A stretch of DNA of 64,000 nt from Pseudomaricurvus hydrocarbonicus (GCF_011602365.1 NZ_JAAONZ010000001.1:124001-188000), one strand, 5' to 3'. Numbered from the stretch's first letter, positions 27,963-36,801 are shown. Numbers and translations: made by a program. The notes: generated by a model from the letters alone, not told the origin.

Positions 27963-28961
27963 GTGAGAAAACGCAGAGACCAAGAAGAGTTTAACATGTC
28001 CTTTCTGGACGTGATCTGCTGTGGATTCGGGGCCATTGTACTGCTGTTGATGATCACAAAAACGGTACAGCCCCTGGTCGTTGAGCAATCCACGATCAAT
28101 GCCGAAGGCCAGATCAAGGCCTTGCAGGAACAGCTCTTCACGTTGCGCGGTGAGACCCTGGTGCTGAATCGCGACCTGGACGCCAAACACGAGCAGCTCT
28201 CTGACAAGCAAAAGCGCATCGCGATCCTGAAGAGCAAACTGAAGCAAATACAGGCCGACTTTGCCGCCATGACCTCGTCATCCTCCACGTCAGAAAGCAA
28301 ACGCGGCGAGTTGTATAAGGCCATGCAGACACTGACGGCTGAAATGGAGCGGCTGTTAGGCAAACAACATCAGCGTCAAAACAGTGTCATCGGCGGCATT
28401 CCGGTAGACAGTGAATACATTATTTTTATCATTGATACCTCCGGCAGTATGTTCAACTACAGCTGGGAGCGAATGATGCAAGAGCTGATCGCCACGCTGG
28501 AAATTTACCCTCAGGTTAAAGGTATCCAGATCATGAATGACATGGGAGACTATATGTTCTCCAATTATCGCGGTGAGTGGATTCCCGACACACCCGGGCG
28601 GCGGGAGATCATCATGAAGCGTTTGCGGCGCTGGAACCCCTTCAGCAACAGTAGCCCGGTGGAGGGGATTCAGCGCGCGGTGCGCCAGTTTTATGATCCC
28701 AATAAAAAAATCAGCCTGTATGTCCTGGGAGATGAATTTACGGGCCGCTCAATTCAGACCGTGGTCCAGACCGTAGACCGCCTGAACAAGGAACGAAAGC
28801 CCGGTGAACGCATGGTGCGCATCCACGCAGTGGGCTTTCCGGTTCAATTTTCCCGCCCGGCTCACTTGCAAACCACCGGGATCCGGTTTGCCGCCCTGAT
28901 GCGGGAATTAACCTATCGCAACGGCGGAACTTTTGTTGGATTAAACGACTTTCGACCCTAA
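27963..28961 (+). CDS. VWA-domain protein with ExbD/MotB-like N-terminal helix (second copy)
   Basis: A 332-residue paralogue in architecture of the preceding gene. N-terminus MRKRRDQEEF, helix MSFLDVICCGFGAIVLLLMI with Asp16 at the same residue number, coiled coil ~45-135, then a VWA domain with DTSGSM (Asp158, Ser160, Ser162) and YVLGDEFTG for the third MIDAS Asp. Outside the first 35 residues the two are little alike, so they are probably different partners of one channel. GTG start with AAGGAA seven bases upstream, 57 bases after the first copy. Confidence 0.85.
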   Translation: MRKRRDQEEFNMSFLDVICCGFGAIVLLLMITKTVQPLVVEQSTINAEGQIKALQEQLFTLRGETLVLNRDLDAKHEQLSDKQKRIAILKSKLKQIQADFAAMTSSSSTSESKRGELYKAMQTLTAEMERLLGKQHQRQNSVIGGIPVDSEYIIFIIDTSGSMFNYSWERMMQELIATLEIYPQVKGIQIMNDMGDYMFSNYRGEWIPDTPGRREIIMKRLRRWNPFSNSSPVEGIQRAVRQFYDPNKKISLYVLGDEFTGRSIQTVVQTVDRLNKERKPGERMVRIHAVGFPVQFSRPAHLQTTGIRFAALMRELTYRNGGTFVGLNDFRP

Positions 28962-29142
28962 CGTATTGTCGGTTTTCAACTAAACTGGAATTGCTATGGA
29001 CAAGAAAACACTGTCTGGACATGTACCTGATAACAGAGTGCGGATTTGTGAAAGTCAATCAACACGCGAGCGTGCAGGCCGGAGTGACAACTCACCCGCC
29101 GTTGTTAACTGCGCCACACACACCTACTGAGAGACGATGACC

Positions 29143-29886
29143 ATGAAGTCTGTCACCAAAGTGGTACTTCTGGGCCTTTTAAGCCTGCTCTGGGGCTGTA
29201 CCAACAATATGAAGGTCACCGGCACTTTCCCCAAGCCCCTGATTGCATCGCTCCCGCAGCCCGTTGGCATCATTTATGACAACGACTTTCGAAATTACGT
29301 CTACACCGAAACCAGTGACGACCGGGGTAAATGGATCATTGATGCCGGGGCGGCTCAGGTGGATTTATTCAACACTGTCATCCCCGAACTGTTTGACTAC
29401 GTTGAAGAATTGACCGCCATTCCGTCTGCCGACACGCCCGCCAATGTGAAATTGGTCCTCTACCCTAAAATCATCGATTTTCAATATTCGGTACCTCGTG
29501 AAACAAAATTCACCATTTACGAGGTCTGGCTTAAATACAATCTCAGCGTCTACGACGCTCAGGGGGCAATGGTTGCCGACTGGATACTGACCGCCTATGG
29601 AAAAACACCAACGGCCTTTATGCAGACAGACGAAGATGCCATGAACGCTGCGATCATGGTGGCCCTGCGCGATCTCGGCGCCAACCTCTCCATCGGTACC
29701 CGCCGGGTTCCGGAAATCCGCGCCTGGCTGGAAAGAAATACCCCCAATGACCCGTCATTAAAAGCCGTACAACCTATACAGAGCACTGACGTTAAGGCTC
29801 CCACCGTCATGTCGCCGAAGTCTGCACAAAAGACGCCCGCCCCGAACGGTTCCATACCCATCCACACCGCCCAGCATCAGGAGTGA
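29143..29886 (+). CDS. Lipoprotein of unknown family
   Basis: Signal MKSVTKVVLLGLLSLLWGC with lipobox LLWGC (Cys19). The mature part (~230 residues) has strands such as VKLVLYPKIIDFQYSV and TIYEVWLKYNLSVYDAQGAMVADWILTAYG, then a helix DAMNAAIMVALRDLGANLSIG. This alternation recalls assembly or activator lipoproteins of the LpoB/CsgG type, by pattern only. The C-terminus is Pro/Ser/Thr-rich. ATG 29143 has GAGAG at eight bases; the ATG at 29137 is too close. It is followed after 7 bases by another lipoprotein gene. Confidence 0.75.
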   Translation: MKSVTKVVLLGLLSLLWGCTNNMKVTGTFPKPLIASLPQPVGIIYDNDFRNYVYTETSDDRGKWIIDAGAAQVDLFNTVIPELFDYVEELTAIPSADTPANVKLVLYPKIIDFQYSVPRETKFTIYEVWLKYNLSVYDAQGAMVADWILTAYGKTPTAFMQTDEDAMNAAIMVALRDLGANLSIGTRRVPEIRAWLERNTPNDPSLKAVQPIQSTDVKAPTVMSPKSAQKTPAPNGSIPIHTAQHQE

Positions 29887-29893
29887 CGTGCAT

Positions 29894-30607
29894 ATGACTC
29901 TTTTAATTCGCACTCCACAAACCCAACCTCAGCATGGCACACTCTCGCCGCTGCTCATTCTCTCAGCCTTGCTGGTGCTCCTTCAGGGGTGCACCTCGAT
30001 CACTATCGATGAATATCACGCGCGCGAACATCAGTCCATAACCGCCGGAGAACACGTCGTCGTGCTGGGGCGTCGTCATTCCAATGACTACGAAACCGAA
30101 CCCGAGTTGATTGAGTGCATCGGGGATATACTCGACGACGACAACGAAGTGATTACGGTCATTCCCGAAAAGCAATTTGTGGATGCCCTCTACCCCTGGT
30201 TTGAACCCCGCACGGCCCCCATGCGGGTCAAAGATATGGGTCGACTGCTGACCCGTGAAGACGTCGCTGAAACCATACGCAGCTACCACATCCGGTATAT
30301 TATCTGGGTGGACGGCAACACCGAAACCACCAGCAGCAGCGGCTCCATTGGCTGTTCTATCGGTGCCGGTGGCGCCGGCTGTTTTGGATTTGGCACCTGG
30401 GATAAGGAGTCCGATTACGAGGCCGCCATCTGGGATTACCAACATTTGGAAAACATCGGACAAATCAGTGCGGACGCCTCAGGAACCTCTTATATGCCCG
30501 CAGTGGTCGTCCCCATTCCGCTGATCGCTCGAGTACAACGCAACACCTGCGAAGCAATGGGACTGCAATTGCGGAGTTTTTTGAACCCCACTGAAAAAGC
30601 CCTATGA
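29894..30607 (+). CDS. Lipoprotein of unknown family, CsgG-like N-terminal pattern
   Basis: Signal with lipobox LLQGC (Cys33 from ATG 29894); a GTG at 29888 is the other possible start and AGGAG lies just upstream of both. The mature part has EHVVVLGRRHSNDYETEPELIECIGDILD and VITVIPEKQFVDALYPWFEP, the order seen in CsgG/TolB-type nucleotide-binding-like domains, then SYHIRYIIWVDGNTE and a Gly/Ser/Cys-rich loop (SSGSIGCSIGAGGAGCFGFG). The two Cys in that loop could form a disulfide. It is paired with the preceding lipoprotein. Confidence 0.72.
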   Translation: MTLLIRTPQTQPQHGTLSPLLILSALLVLLQGCTSITIDEYHAREHQSITAGEHVVVLGRRHSNDYETEPELIECIGDILDDDNEVITVIPEKQFVDALYPWFEPRTAPMRVKDMGRLLTREDVAETIRSYHIRYIIWVDGNTETTSSSGSIGCSIGAGGAGCFGFGTWDKESDYEAAIWDYQHLENIGQISADASGTSYMPAVVVPIPLIARVQRNTCEAMGLQLRSFLNPTEKAL

Positions 30608-30882
30608 CTTGCCTCCTTCATCGTGTCCATCCACAAAATAAACCCTATGACACTAACAGGGGACTGGCGCCTAAAAACAAACACATCGGAAAAGGACAGT
30701 CTGAGCCGCCTCCCCCACCCTGAAACTGGCCGCCCGTCTAGCCGATTACCTCGGGCTGCCTTTACCCACAGTCTGCGCGACACCTGAACAATCATCGCCC
30801 CCAACATTGGACCCAAGAGAAACCTGATACTCACCACCAGCGTAAAATGACCATGTCAAACAAAGCGAAAAGAGAAATTTAT

Positions 30883-32385
30883 ATGAACATACGTGCCATT
30901 ACTCTCATACTCATCAGTGTGTGCCTTTTGAGTGTAACCGGCTGCGCCATCAACCCTGCCAGTGGTACCCCCGACTTTGTGTTTATGAGCGAACAGGATG
31001 AGCTCGAACTGGGTAAGGAATTGCACGAGAAAATCATCGCTTCTACCCCGATTTATCAGGATGAAAAACTGGCCGCTTACATTGATGACATTGGACAGAA
31101 GCTCGTCAAAAACAGCCACCGGCCAGACCTCAAATACACCTTTACCATCATCGACAGTCCAGACATCAACGCCTTTGCCTTGCCAGGCGGCTATATTTAC
31201 GTCAACCGCGGCCTGCTGAGCTATCTGGATTCCGAGGCCCAACTGGCCGCGGTTATGGCCCACGAGATTGGGCACGTCACAGCACGACATTCGGTGAAAC
31301 AGGATGCTGCCCGAAAAGGCTCCAGTGTGGTCACGGTTTTGTCCGTGTTAACCACCGGCAGCAGCGTCATCGGGGATGTCACCGATTTATGGGGAACCGC
31401 CGCCGTGATGGGGTACGGGCGTGATATGGAACTGGAAGCTGACAGCCTGGGCGCAGAATACCTCTACAACACGAACTATAACCCCAAGGCCATGATTGAG
31501 GTGATCGGTGTCCTGAAAGACCAGGAGAAGTTCTCACGCCGTATGGCTCGCGAGACCGGCAAGCAGGTCGCCACCTACCACGGCGTCTTTGCCACTCACC
31601 CGCGCAACGACGAACGTCTTCAGGAAGTCGTCGGTAAGGCTGGCGACCTGTCCAAAGACAAAGCCGGGAGCGACAATCGGGATCAGTATCGCGAAGCCAC
31701 AGAAGGCTTGCTCTACGGCATCAATTACAACCCCAAAACGGCCAAAACCGCTGAAAACAACACCTACAGCCACAGCAAACTGGGCTTCAGCATTGACTTC
31801 CCCAAAGGCTGGGAATCTGAAAATCAACGCCAACAGATCCTGTCAAAAGCCCCGGATGGCCATGCCCGGATGAGCATTCAGGTCGATCTGCTACGGCAAC
31901 CGGTCGCGCCCGATGTGTACATCCGCGAGGTGCTCGGTATTCCTTTTTTGCAACAATCTGAGCCCTTTACCCAATTCGGCCTTGTCGGGCATACCGGCAT
32001 TCAACCGGCGGGCGACAAGCACCAATACCCTACCCGCATTGCGGTTATTTACCAGGGCCGCCGTATTTACATCATTCGCGGTGAGGTCAGTGGTCCGGCC
32101 ACCGCTACTGAAGCCGCCACGGAGGAAAATGCCCCCCCCCAAAAAACGGATGACGAACAGTTTGTCGCCAGTATTCACTCATTTCGCCCCTCCCGGACAG
32201 CTCGCCGTGTCGCCGGAAAAAGTAAAAGCCTGCATTACGTTAAAGCCAATGAGCGCACCACCTTCAAACGTCTGGCTGAGCATGTCGAGCTGGGCAAATA
32301 CGCCGAGGCACAATTGCGCCTGCTGAATGGCTATTACCCCCGTGGAGAGCCTCAGGTTGGCGAATGGATAAAAATCGTCCGATAA
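30883..32385 (+). CDS. M48-family metalloprotease lipoprotein
   Basis: A 500-residue protein starting MNIRAITLILISVCLLSVTGC (lipobox, Cys21). The zinc site is MAHEIGHV with His127, Glu128 and His131, and the third ligand is in MELEADSLGAEYL. This is the BepA/LoiP/YcaL type of periplasmic protease used in outer-membrane quality control. A middle domain (KLGFSIDFPKGWESE...) and a LysM-like end (SLHYVKANERTTFKRLAEHV...GEWIKIV) follow. ATG 30883 has AAGAGA upstream; the in-frame ATG at 30847 would place 12 polar residues before the signal. Last gene of the cluster before a terminator-like hairpin. Confidence 0.9.
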   Translation: MNIRAITLILISVCLLSVTGCAINPASGTPDFVFMSEQDELELGKELHEKIIASTPIYQDEKLAAYIDDIGQKLVKNSHRPDLKYTFTIIDSPDINAFALPGGYIYVNRGLLSYLDSEAQLAAVMAHEIGHVTARHSVKQDAARKGSSVVTVLSVLTTGSSVIGDVTDLWGTAAVMGYGRDMELEADSLGAEYLYNTNYNPKAMIEVIGVLKDQEKFSRRMARETGKQVATYHGVFATHPRNDERLQEVVGKAGDLSKDKAGSDNRDQYREATEGLLYGINYNPKTAKTAENNTYSHSKLGFSIDFPKGWESENQRQQILSKAPDGHARMSIQVDLLRQPVAPDVYIREVLGIPFLQQSEPFTQFGLVGHTGIQPAGDKHQYPTRIAVIYQGRRIYIIRGEVSGPATATEAATEENAPPQKTDDEQFVASIHSFRPSRTARRVAGKSKSLHYVKANERTTFKRLAEHVELGKYAEAQLRLLNGYYPRGEPQVGEWIKIVR

Positions 32386-32420
32386 TGGTGGCACTGTTAT
32401 GCCCCGGTCATACCGGCTTT

Positions 32421-32458
32421 CCCCGGGCTCAGAGTTGAGCATTAGCCGGGGTATTTCT
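32421..32458 (+). terminator. Probable terminator after the envelope cluster
   Basis: CCCCGG pairs with CCGGGG, with an inner GCTC/GAGC stem and a 5-base bulge, followed by TATTTCTAT. It closes the run of rightward genes 35 bases after the protease stop. Confidence 0.55.
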
Positions 32459-32641
32459 ATATTAGTAAGCCGTGAGTCTGTCGCTCCGTAAAAACCGTAC
32501 CTTCAGACCGCATGCTCATACTGAGCCCCCGTGAACTCGAATCTACACAGCGCGGTGGAGCTGTGAAGAGCTGATTGGGAGCTTGCGCTCAGTGACCAAT
32601 GGTAGGCGAGCAGTCAGCAAAAGAAGAGGCTCGACGCTATC

Positions 32642-32739
32642 ATTTAAACGTTTGTTTAAATATAATCTTGAGCCGTAAGGTCAAAACCTGACCACACTGG
32701 CTCAAAAATTGAATAACAAAATTTGTTGACCATTTAAAC
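32642..32739 (+). promoter_or_regulatory. Promoter with PsrA-type palindrome
   Basis: Perfect inverted repeat ATTTAAAC-GTTT-GTTTAAAT (32642-32661). Its core AAAC-N4-GTTT fits the known binding pattern of PsrA, a TetR-family repressor of fatty-acid genes in Pseudomonas. A TATAAT (32661-32666) directly abuts it, so a bound repressor would block the promoter. A half site ATTTAAAC recurs at 32732-32739. The controlled gene would be the acyl-CoA synthetase at 32827. Confidence 0.6.
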
Positions 32740-32826
32740 CAACATCCAAGTTGCGGTGACGCACCTAATGAATTGGCGATGTCGGCCTCATATGGCGACC
32801 TCACGAGAGACCAAGGGAGAAAATGA

Positions 32827-34455
32827 ATGCACAGTACGATGATGAATACCCCTCTGACGATCACTTCGTTGATGGAATTTTCAGAGAAAGTGCACAGCGC
32901 GGCCGAAATCGTTTCCGTCACTGCAGACAACCCTAACCACAGCTACACCTACGGTGATGCCTTCAAACGAGTGCGTAAACTGGCCAATGCGCTGGAAAGC
33001 CTGGGGGCAAAGCAGGGTGACTGTATTGGCACCCTCGCCTGGAACGATTACCGTCATCTGGAACTGTATTACGCGATTTCCTGCTCTGGTATGGTTTGTC
33101 ACACGATAAACCCACGCCTGTTTCCAGAACAACTGGAATTCATTGTTAACCATGCTGAAGATCGCTGGATTTTTCTGGATGTGGCCTTTGTGCCCATTAT
33201 CGAGAAAATTCAGGACCTGATGCCTAATGTTGAAGGCTTTATTGTCCTGACAGACGAAGCGCACATGCCCGAAACCACGCTGCGCAACGCCCTGTGTTAC
33301 GAAACCCTCATCGCCGACAAAGCCGATACGTTTGCCTGGCCAGAACTGGCCGAAACCACCGCGTCCGCCATGTGCTACACCTCCGGCACCACAGGCAACC
33401 CCAAAGGCGTGGTCTACGATCACCGCTCTACCATCCTGCACGTTTATGCCAGCTCTTTACCGGACGCCATGAACCTGTCCGCCCAAGAAGTGGTGATGCC
33501 TATCGTACCGATGTTTCATGTCAACGGCTGGGGGCTGGTGTATTCCGCACCGATGGCTGGCGCGAAGATGGTGATGCCTGGACCTAAGATGGGCGACGGA
33601 GAAACCCTCTGTAACTTGATTAACACCCATAAGATCACCTCATCCGCCGGTGTACCTACCGTGTGGCTGGCACTGTTGCAGTATCTGGAAAAGTCCGGCG
33701 AGAAAGTTCCCAGTTTACAGCGCCTGACCGTGGGTGGAGCGGCTTGCCCTCAAGTCATCATTGAAGAGTTTGCCAGCAAACACAGCGTTGAAGTTCAGAC
33801 GGCCTGGGGCATGACCGAAATGAGCCCACTGGGTACTTACAACCGCCCCAACCCGAGTGAATTTGAGTTACCCAAGGATCAGTTTCTCGCCAACCGCCTG
33901 AAGCAGGGGCGCCCGGTCTTCGGGGTCGATATGCGCATTGAAGACGAAGATGGCAACGCTCTGCCGTGGGACGGTAAATCCTCAGGCTCCGTTAAGGTAC
34001 GTGGCCCCTGGATCACCAAAAGTTATTATAAAATGGAGACCGGTGGCGCCGATGAGAACGGCTGGTTTGAAACCGGCGATGTTGCCTGCATGTCACCAGA
34101 CGGCATGATGCAAATCACCGATCGCACCAAAGACGTTATTAAATCTGGCGGCGAGTGGATTTCCTCCATCGATCTGGAAAACTGTGCGGTTAACCACCCC
34201 AAAGTGGCTGAAGCCGCCGTTATCGGTGTCCCCCACTCCAAGTGGACTGAGCGGCCCCTGTTGTTAGCCATCTTAAAAGAGGACCAAACCCTCACCGAAA
34301 AAGAAATGCTGGAATGGTTTGACGGCAAAGTGGCTAAGTGGTGGATCCCGGCAGATTGCGTGTTTGTTGACTCCCTGCCGCACACCGCTACCGGAAAACT
34401 CAGTAAAAAAGACCTGCGCGAAGAGTACCAAGACTTTAAATGGAGTGACGAGTAA
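32827..34455 (+). CDS. AlkK-like medium-chain acyl-CoA synthetase
   Basis: A 542-residue AMP-forming ligase. Seen: MCYTSGTTGNPKGVVYDHRS (P-loop), IVPMFHVNGWGLVYSAP, TAWGMTEMSPLGT, GWFETGDVACMSPDGMMQITDR, DVIKSGGEWISSIDLEN and the C-terminal LPHTATGKLSKKDLR with the catalytic Lys. This set, especially FHVNGWG and the WFETGDVA form, is typical of the AlkK group that activates medium-chain fatty acids. GGGAGA lies upstream of ATG 32827. It stands alone between two terminators, with a PsrA-type site in its promoter. Confidence 0.92.
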   Translation: MHSTMMNTPLTITSLMEFSEKVHSAAEIVSVTADNPNHSYTYGDAFKRVRKLANALESLGAKQGDCIGTLAWNDYRHLELYYAISCSGMVCHTINPRLFPEQLEFIVNHAEDRWIFLDVAFVPIIEKIQDLMPNVEGFIVLTDEAHMPETTLRNALCYETLIADKADTFAWPELAETTASAMCYTSGTTGNPKGVVYDHRSTILHVYASSLPDAMNLSAQEVVMPIVPMFHVNGWGLVYSAPMAGAKMVMPGPKMGDGETLCNLINTHKITSSAGVPTVWLALLQYLEKSGEKVPSLQRLTVGGAACPQVIIEEFASKHSVEVQTAWGMTEMSPLGTYNRPNPSEFELPKDQFLANRLKQGRPVFGVDMRIEDEDGNALPWDGKSSGSVKVRGPWITKSYYKMETGGADENGWFETGDVACMSPDGMMQITDRTKDVIKSGGEWISSIDLENCAVNHPKVAEAAVIGVPHSKWTERPLLLAILKEDQTLTEKEMLEWFDGKVAKWWIPADCVFVDSLPHTATGKLSKKDLREEYQDFKWSDE

Positions 34456-34493
34456 CCCTCGGCCACCCGCTGCTGCGGTCACGCAACACCCCA

Positions 34494-34517
34494 AACGCCC
34501 CTTCTGGGGCGTTTTTT
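34494..34517 (+). terminator. Rho-independent terminator of the AlkK-like gene
   Basis: Stem AACGCCCC / GGGGCGTT with loop TTCT, running into six T residues. Confidence 0.95.
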
Positions 34518-34678
34518 ATGCCTGCCTGTTACTGCGCCCGGGATTCTCCTACACTGTTGCCGCCGGATCCCGCAAAATGGCGGCCACGGCCACCACAAAC
34601 GCATGACAAAGAAGAACGCTGCAACCCCAAGGCTGCACACAGCAAGACGTCAAAAAGCCACGATCACAAGGACCTCCT

Positions 34679-35743
34679 TTGGACATTCAAACACTCCTGA
34701 AAGACCTCTTTAACGCTCACCAGGCGTCCCCCTGCGCAACACTGCAAGAGCTCTGGAGTGGCTATGGCCGCATTGTCCGATTTAAGCTCACCGATGTTCA
34801 AGGCAACCCCTGCCACCCTGCCAGTGTGGTGGTTAAGCTCATTCAACCGCCGACGGAATCCAATCACCCCCGAGGTTGGAACACCACTCGCTCACACCAA
34901 CGCAAGCTGACCTCGTATCAAGTGGAAGCTCACTGGTATCAGCACTGGGCCAACCACTGCAACAATCAATGCAAAGTGGCCCACTGCTATGGCGTATTTG
35001 AAGAAAGTGCAAGCAACAAGACCTGCATCATTTTAGAGGACCTGGATCTCAGCGGATTTGATCTGCGCGCCGACGACCTCGCCCAGGACATAGACACAAC
35101 CCTGGAGCTGTGCCGGGCCAGCTTGCGCTGGCTGGCCCGTTTTCACGCATCCTTTTTGGTTTCAACAGGACCACAATCCCCCCCAGCGGCAACGCCACAG
35201 AATGAAGAAGAGCGTAACGGACTGTGGCCAATAGGCACCTACTGGCATCTGGATACCCGACCGGATGAATGGGAGCGCATGGCAGACTCACCGCTCAAAC
35301 AGCGAGCCCGCGCCATCGATCAACGCTTAAACAGCTGCAGCTACACAACGCTGGTGCACGGCGATGCGAAAGTCGCCAACTTCTGCATTGACAGCAGCGG
35401 CACGCACGTGGCCGCGGTCGATTTTCAATACGTCGGTTACGGCTGTGGCATGAAAGACGTGGTTTACTTGCTGGGCAGCTGCTTAAGCGAACACGAATGT
35501 GAACACTATCATCAAACATTGCTGAATCACTACTTTCAGGCACTCAGACAAGCCGTAGCCAGCAATCCACAGCTTAAAGACACCCACAAGGATCGACTGG
35601 AGCGGGAGTGGCGGGAACTGTTTGCCTTCGCCTGGGCCGATTTCCATCGTTTTATTTTAGGCTGGTCGCCGGGGCATGACAAAAACAATCGCTTCAGCCA
35701 AAAAATGGCCGATGAGGCACTGCATCAACTCAACTACGACTGA
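34679..35743 (+). CDS. Ecdysteroid-kinase-like (DUF1679/APH-fold) phosphotransferase
   Basis: A 354-residue kinase-fold protein. The lobe-linking SVVVKLIQPP strand has the ATP-site Lys, TCIILEDLDLSGFD is the hinge, LVHGDAKVANFCI is the catalytic (Brenner) loop and VAAVDFQYVGYGCGMKDVVYLL carries the Mg-binding Asp. This layout fits EcKL/DUF1679 small-molecule kinases, which are common in sterol- and lipid-using bacteria. The start is TTG at 34679, supported by AAGGA six bases upstream; no in-frame ATG precedes it. The substrate is unknown. Confidence 0.85.
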   Translation: MDIQTLLKDLFNAHQASPCATLQELWSGYGRIVRFKLTDVQGNPCHPASVVVKLIQPPTESNHPRGWNTTRSHQRKLTSYQVEAHWYQHWANHCNNQCKVAHCYGVFEESASNKTCIILEDLDLSGFDLRADDLAQDIDTTLELCRASLRWLARFHASFLVSTGPQSPPAATPQNEEERNGLWPIGTYWHLDTRPDEWERMADSPLKQRARAIDQRLNSCSYTTLVHGDAKVANFCIDSSGTHVAAVDFQYVGYGCGMKDVVYLLGSCLSEHECEHYHQTLLNHYFQALRQAVASNPQLKDTHKDRLEREWRELFAFAWADFHRFILGWSPGHDKNNRFSQKMADEALHQLNYD

Positions 35744-35775
35744 CGCGGTGTGGCTTTTGCGCGGATACTACTGCC

Positions 35776-35961
35776 CTATTGAACGCTTTCCTTTCTGCGT
35801 TGATTGGCCTCAATCATTAACCCTTCGACGTTATTGGCTTTTTGCAGAGCATCCATTTGCTGTTTAGGAATCACTCCCGTGGGCTGGGCATCGGTTTTGG
35901 TGTCGCAACCGACAAAAAAGAACGCACAGACGAAAAAGGCAATATACAGAAAAAATCTCAT
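35776..35961 (-). CDS. Small lipoprotein
   Basis: A 61-residue protein: MRFFLYIAFFVCAFFFVGC is a signal with lipobox FVGC (Cys19), then a short polar tail (QQMDALQKANNVEGLMIEANQ) able to form one helix. Such tiny lipoproteins are common and often unnamed. AAGAG lies upstream. It converges with the kinase gene. Confidence 0.7.
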   Translation of the reverse strand: MRFFLYIAFFVCAFFFVGCDTKTDAQPTGVIPKQQMDALQKANNVEGLMIEANQRRKESVQ

Positions 35962-36801
35962 CGTTTTACTCTTATTATTTTAAAATCAACTTTTCAACTT
36001 TCACCGTGTTCACGAGTTACTTCCGGTGCCGAACGGCTCGTACAGATCTTCATGCAAGCCACCTCTTTGGCCCCCTTCCCAAGAGTCACTGACCTCAAAC
36101 AATCGCCCCTCTCCTGCCAATATTACCAAACACACCATTGATGAATCCCTTATGCCTGCCTTACAGGTTATGGCTACCATCACACAATGGCTGAGTGAGC
36201 GTCTGCTTACACCCACAAAAGTACACTCTTGTGGTTGCCGTGGCCAGGTATTGTATCGGTGTAATGCCGCTGCCCCTGTGCGACCCATCACAAAAAAGGC
36301 TGAGTGCGGCTTAAACCGCAGGCACACCAAAAGTACTGCTTGCCTGTTTCAACATCCACAGGAAAAGGGGTATCAGATGCTCTTACCGGTTTGTTCATCG
36401 CACACCTCCAACGTTCACTCTCAAGTCTGCTTAAGTATAGGAAACTCTCGCCCAGCCATGAGTGCGGCGATGGCTGAACGCTAGAGGCTAACAACATGTC
36501 GACTTTAGCGGCTATTGGCGGGTGAGGCCTGCTGCAGGGATCAGCGCCGACAATCACCTCGAGGTTTGAACTGATCTCTTCGGCTGTTCAATCCCACCCG
36601 CGAATTCTCAACAACGCATTAATGGTCGACGTTTCAAAACGGTATTTCACACACTCAGCAGGGTTGCCTCCGACAATTCATCGGCTCTTTTTCATCTGGG
36701 CTGGGTCCATACATAGTGAGCACCTCAAACTGTGTAAAACTGGCCAAGCACCTTGCAGTTCAAGTTTCTATCGTGTCCGCACCATGGCCATATCCTGAGA
36801 C
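35962..36801. other. Gene-free stretch of about 840 bases
   Basis: Open frames on both strands exist (one of 152 codons at 36026-36484, plus strand) but none has a ribosome site, a family pattern or natural composition. I see no strong hairpin apart from the terminator at the right edge. It may be a decayed gene or hold an RNA I cannot recognise. Confidence 0.35.

Noticed and set aside
24740-28961. Zorya anti-phage system (ZorA/ZorB-like motor)
   Set aside because: The channel is shorter than ZorA and lacks its long tail, the partners carry VWA rather than peptidoglycan-binding domains, and no ZorC, ZorD or ZorE-like gene is present.
22139-28961. Type VI secretion regulatory cluster (SUMF1 and VWA domains together)
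   Set aside because: No kinase, FHA, TssB/C, TssM, VgrG or Hcp gene is found; SUMF1 and VWA domains alone are not specific.
36026-36484. 152-codon gene on the plus strand
   Set aside because: No ribosome site or recognisable domain; amino-acid use (many Cys, Ser, Pro, His) is typical of chance frames.
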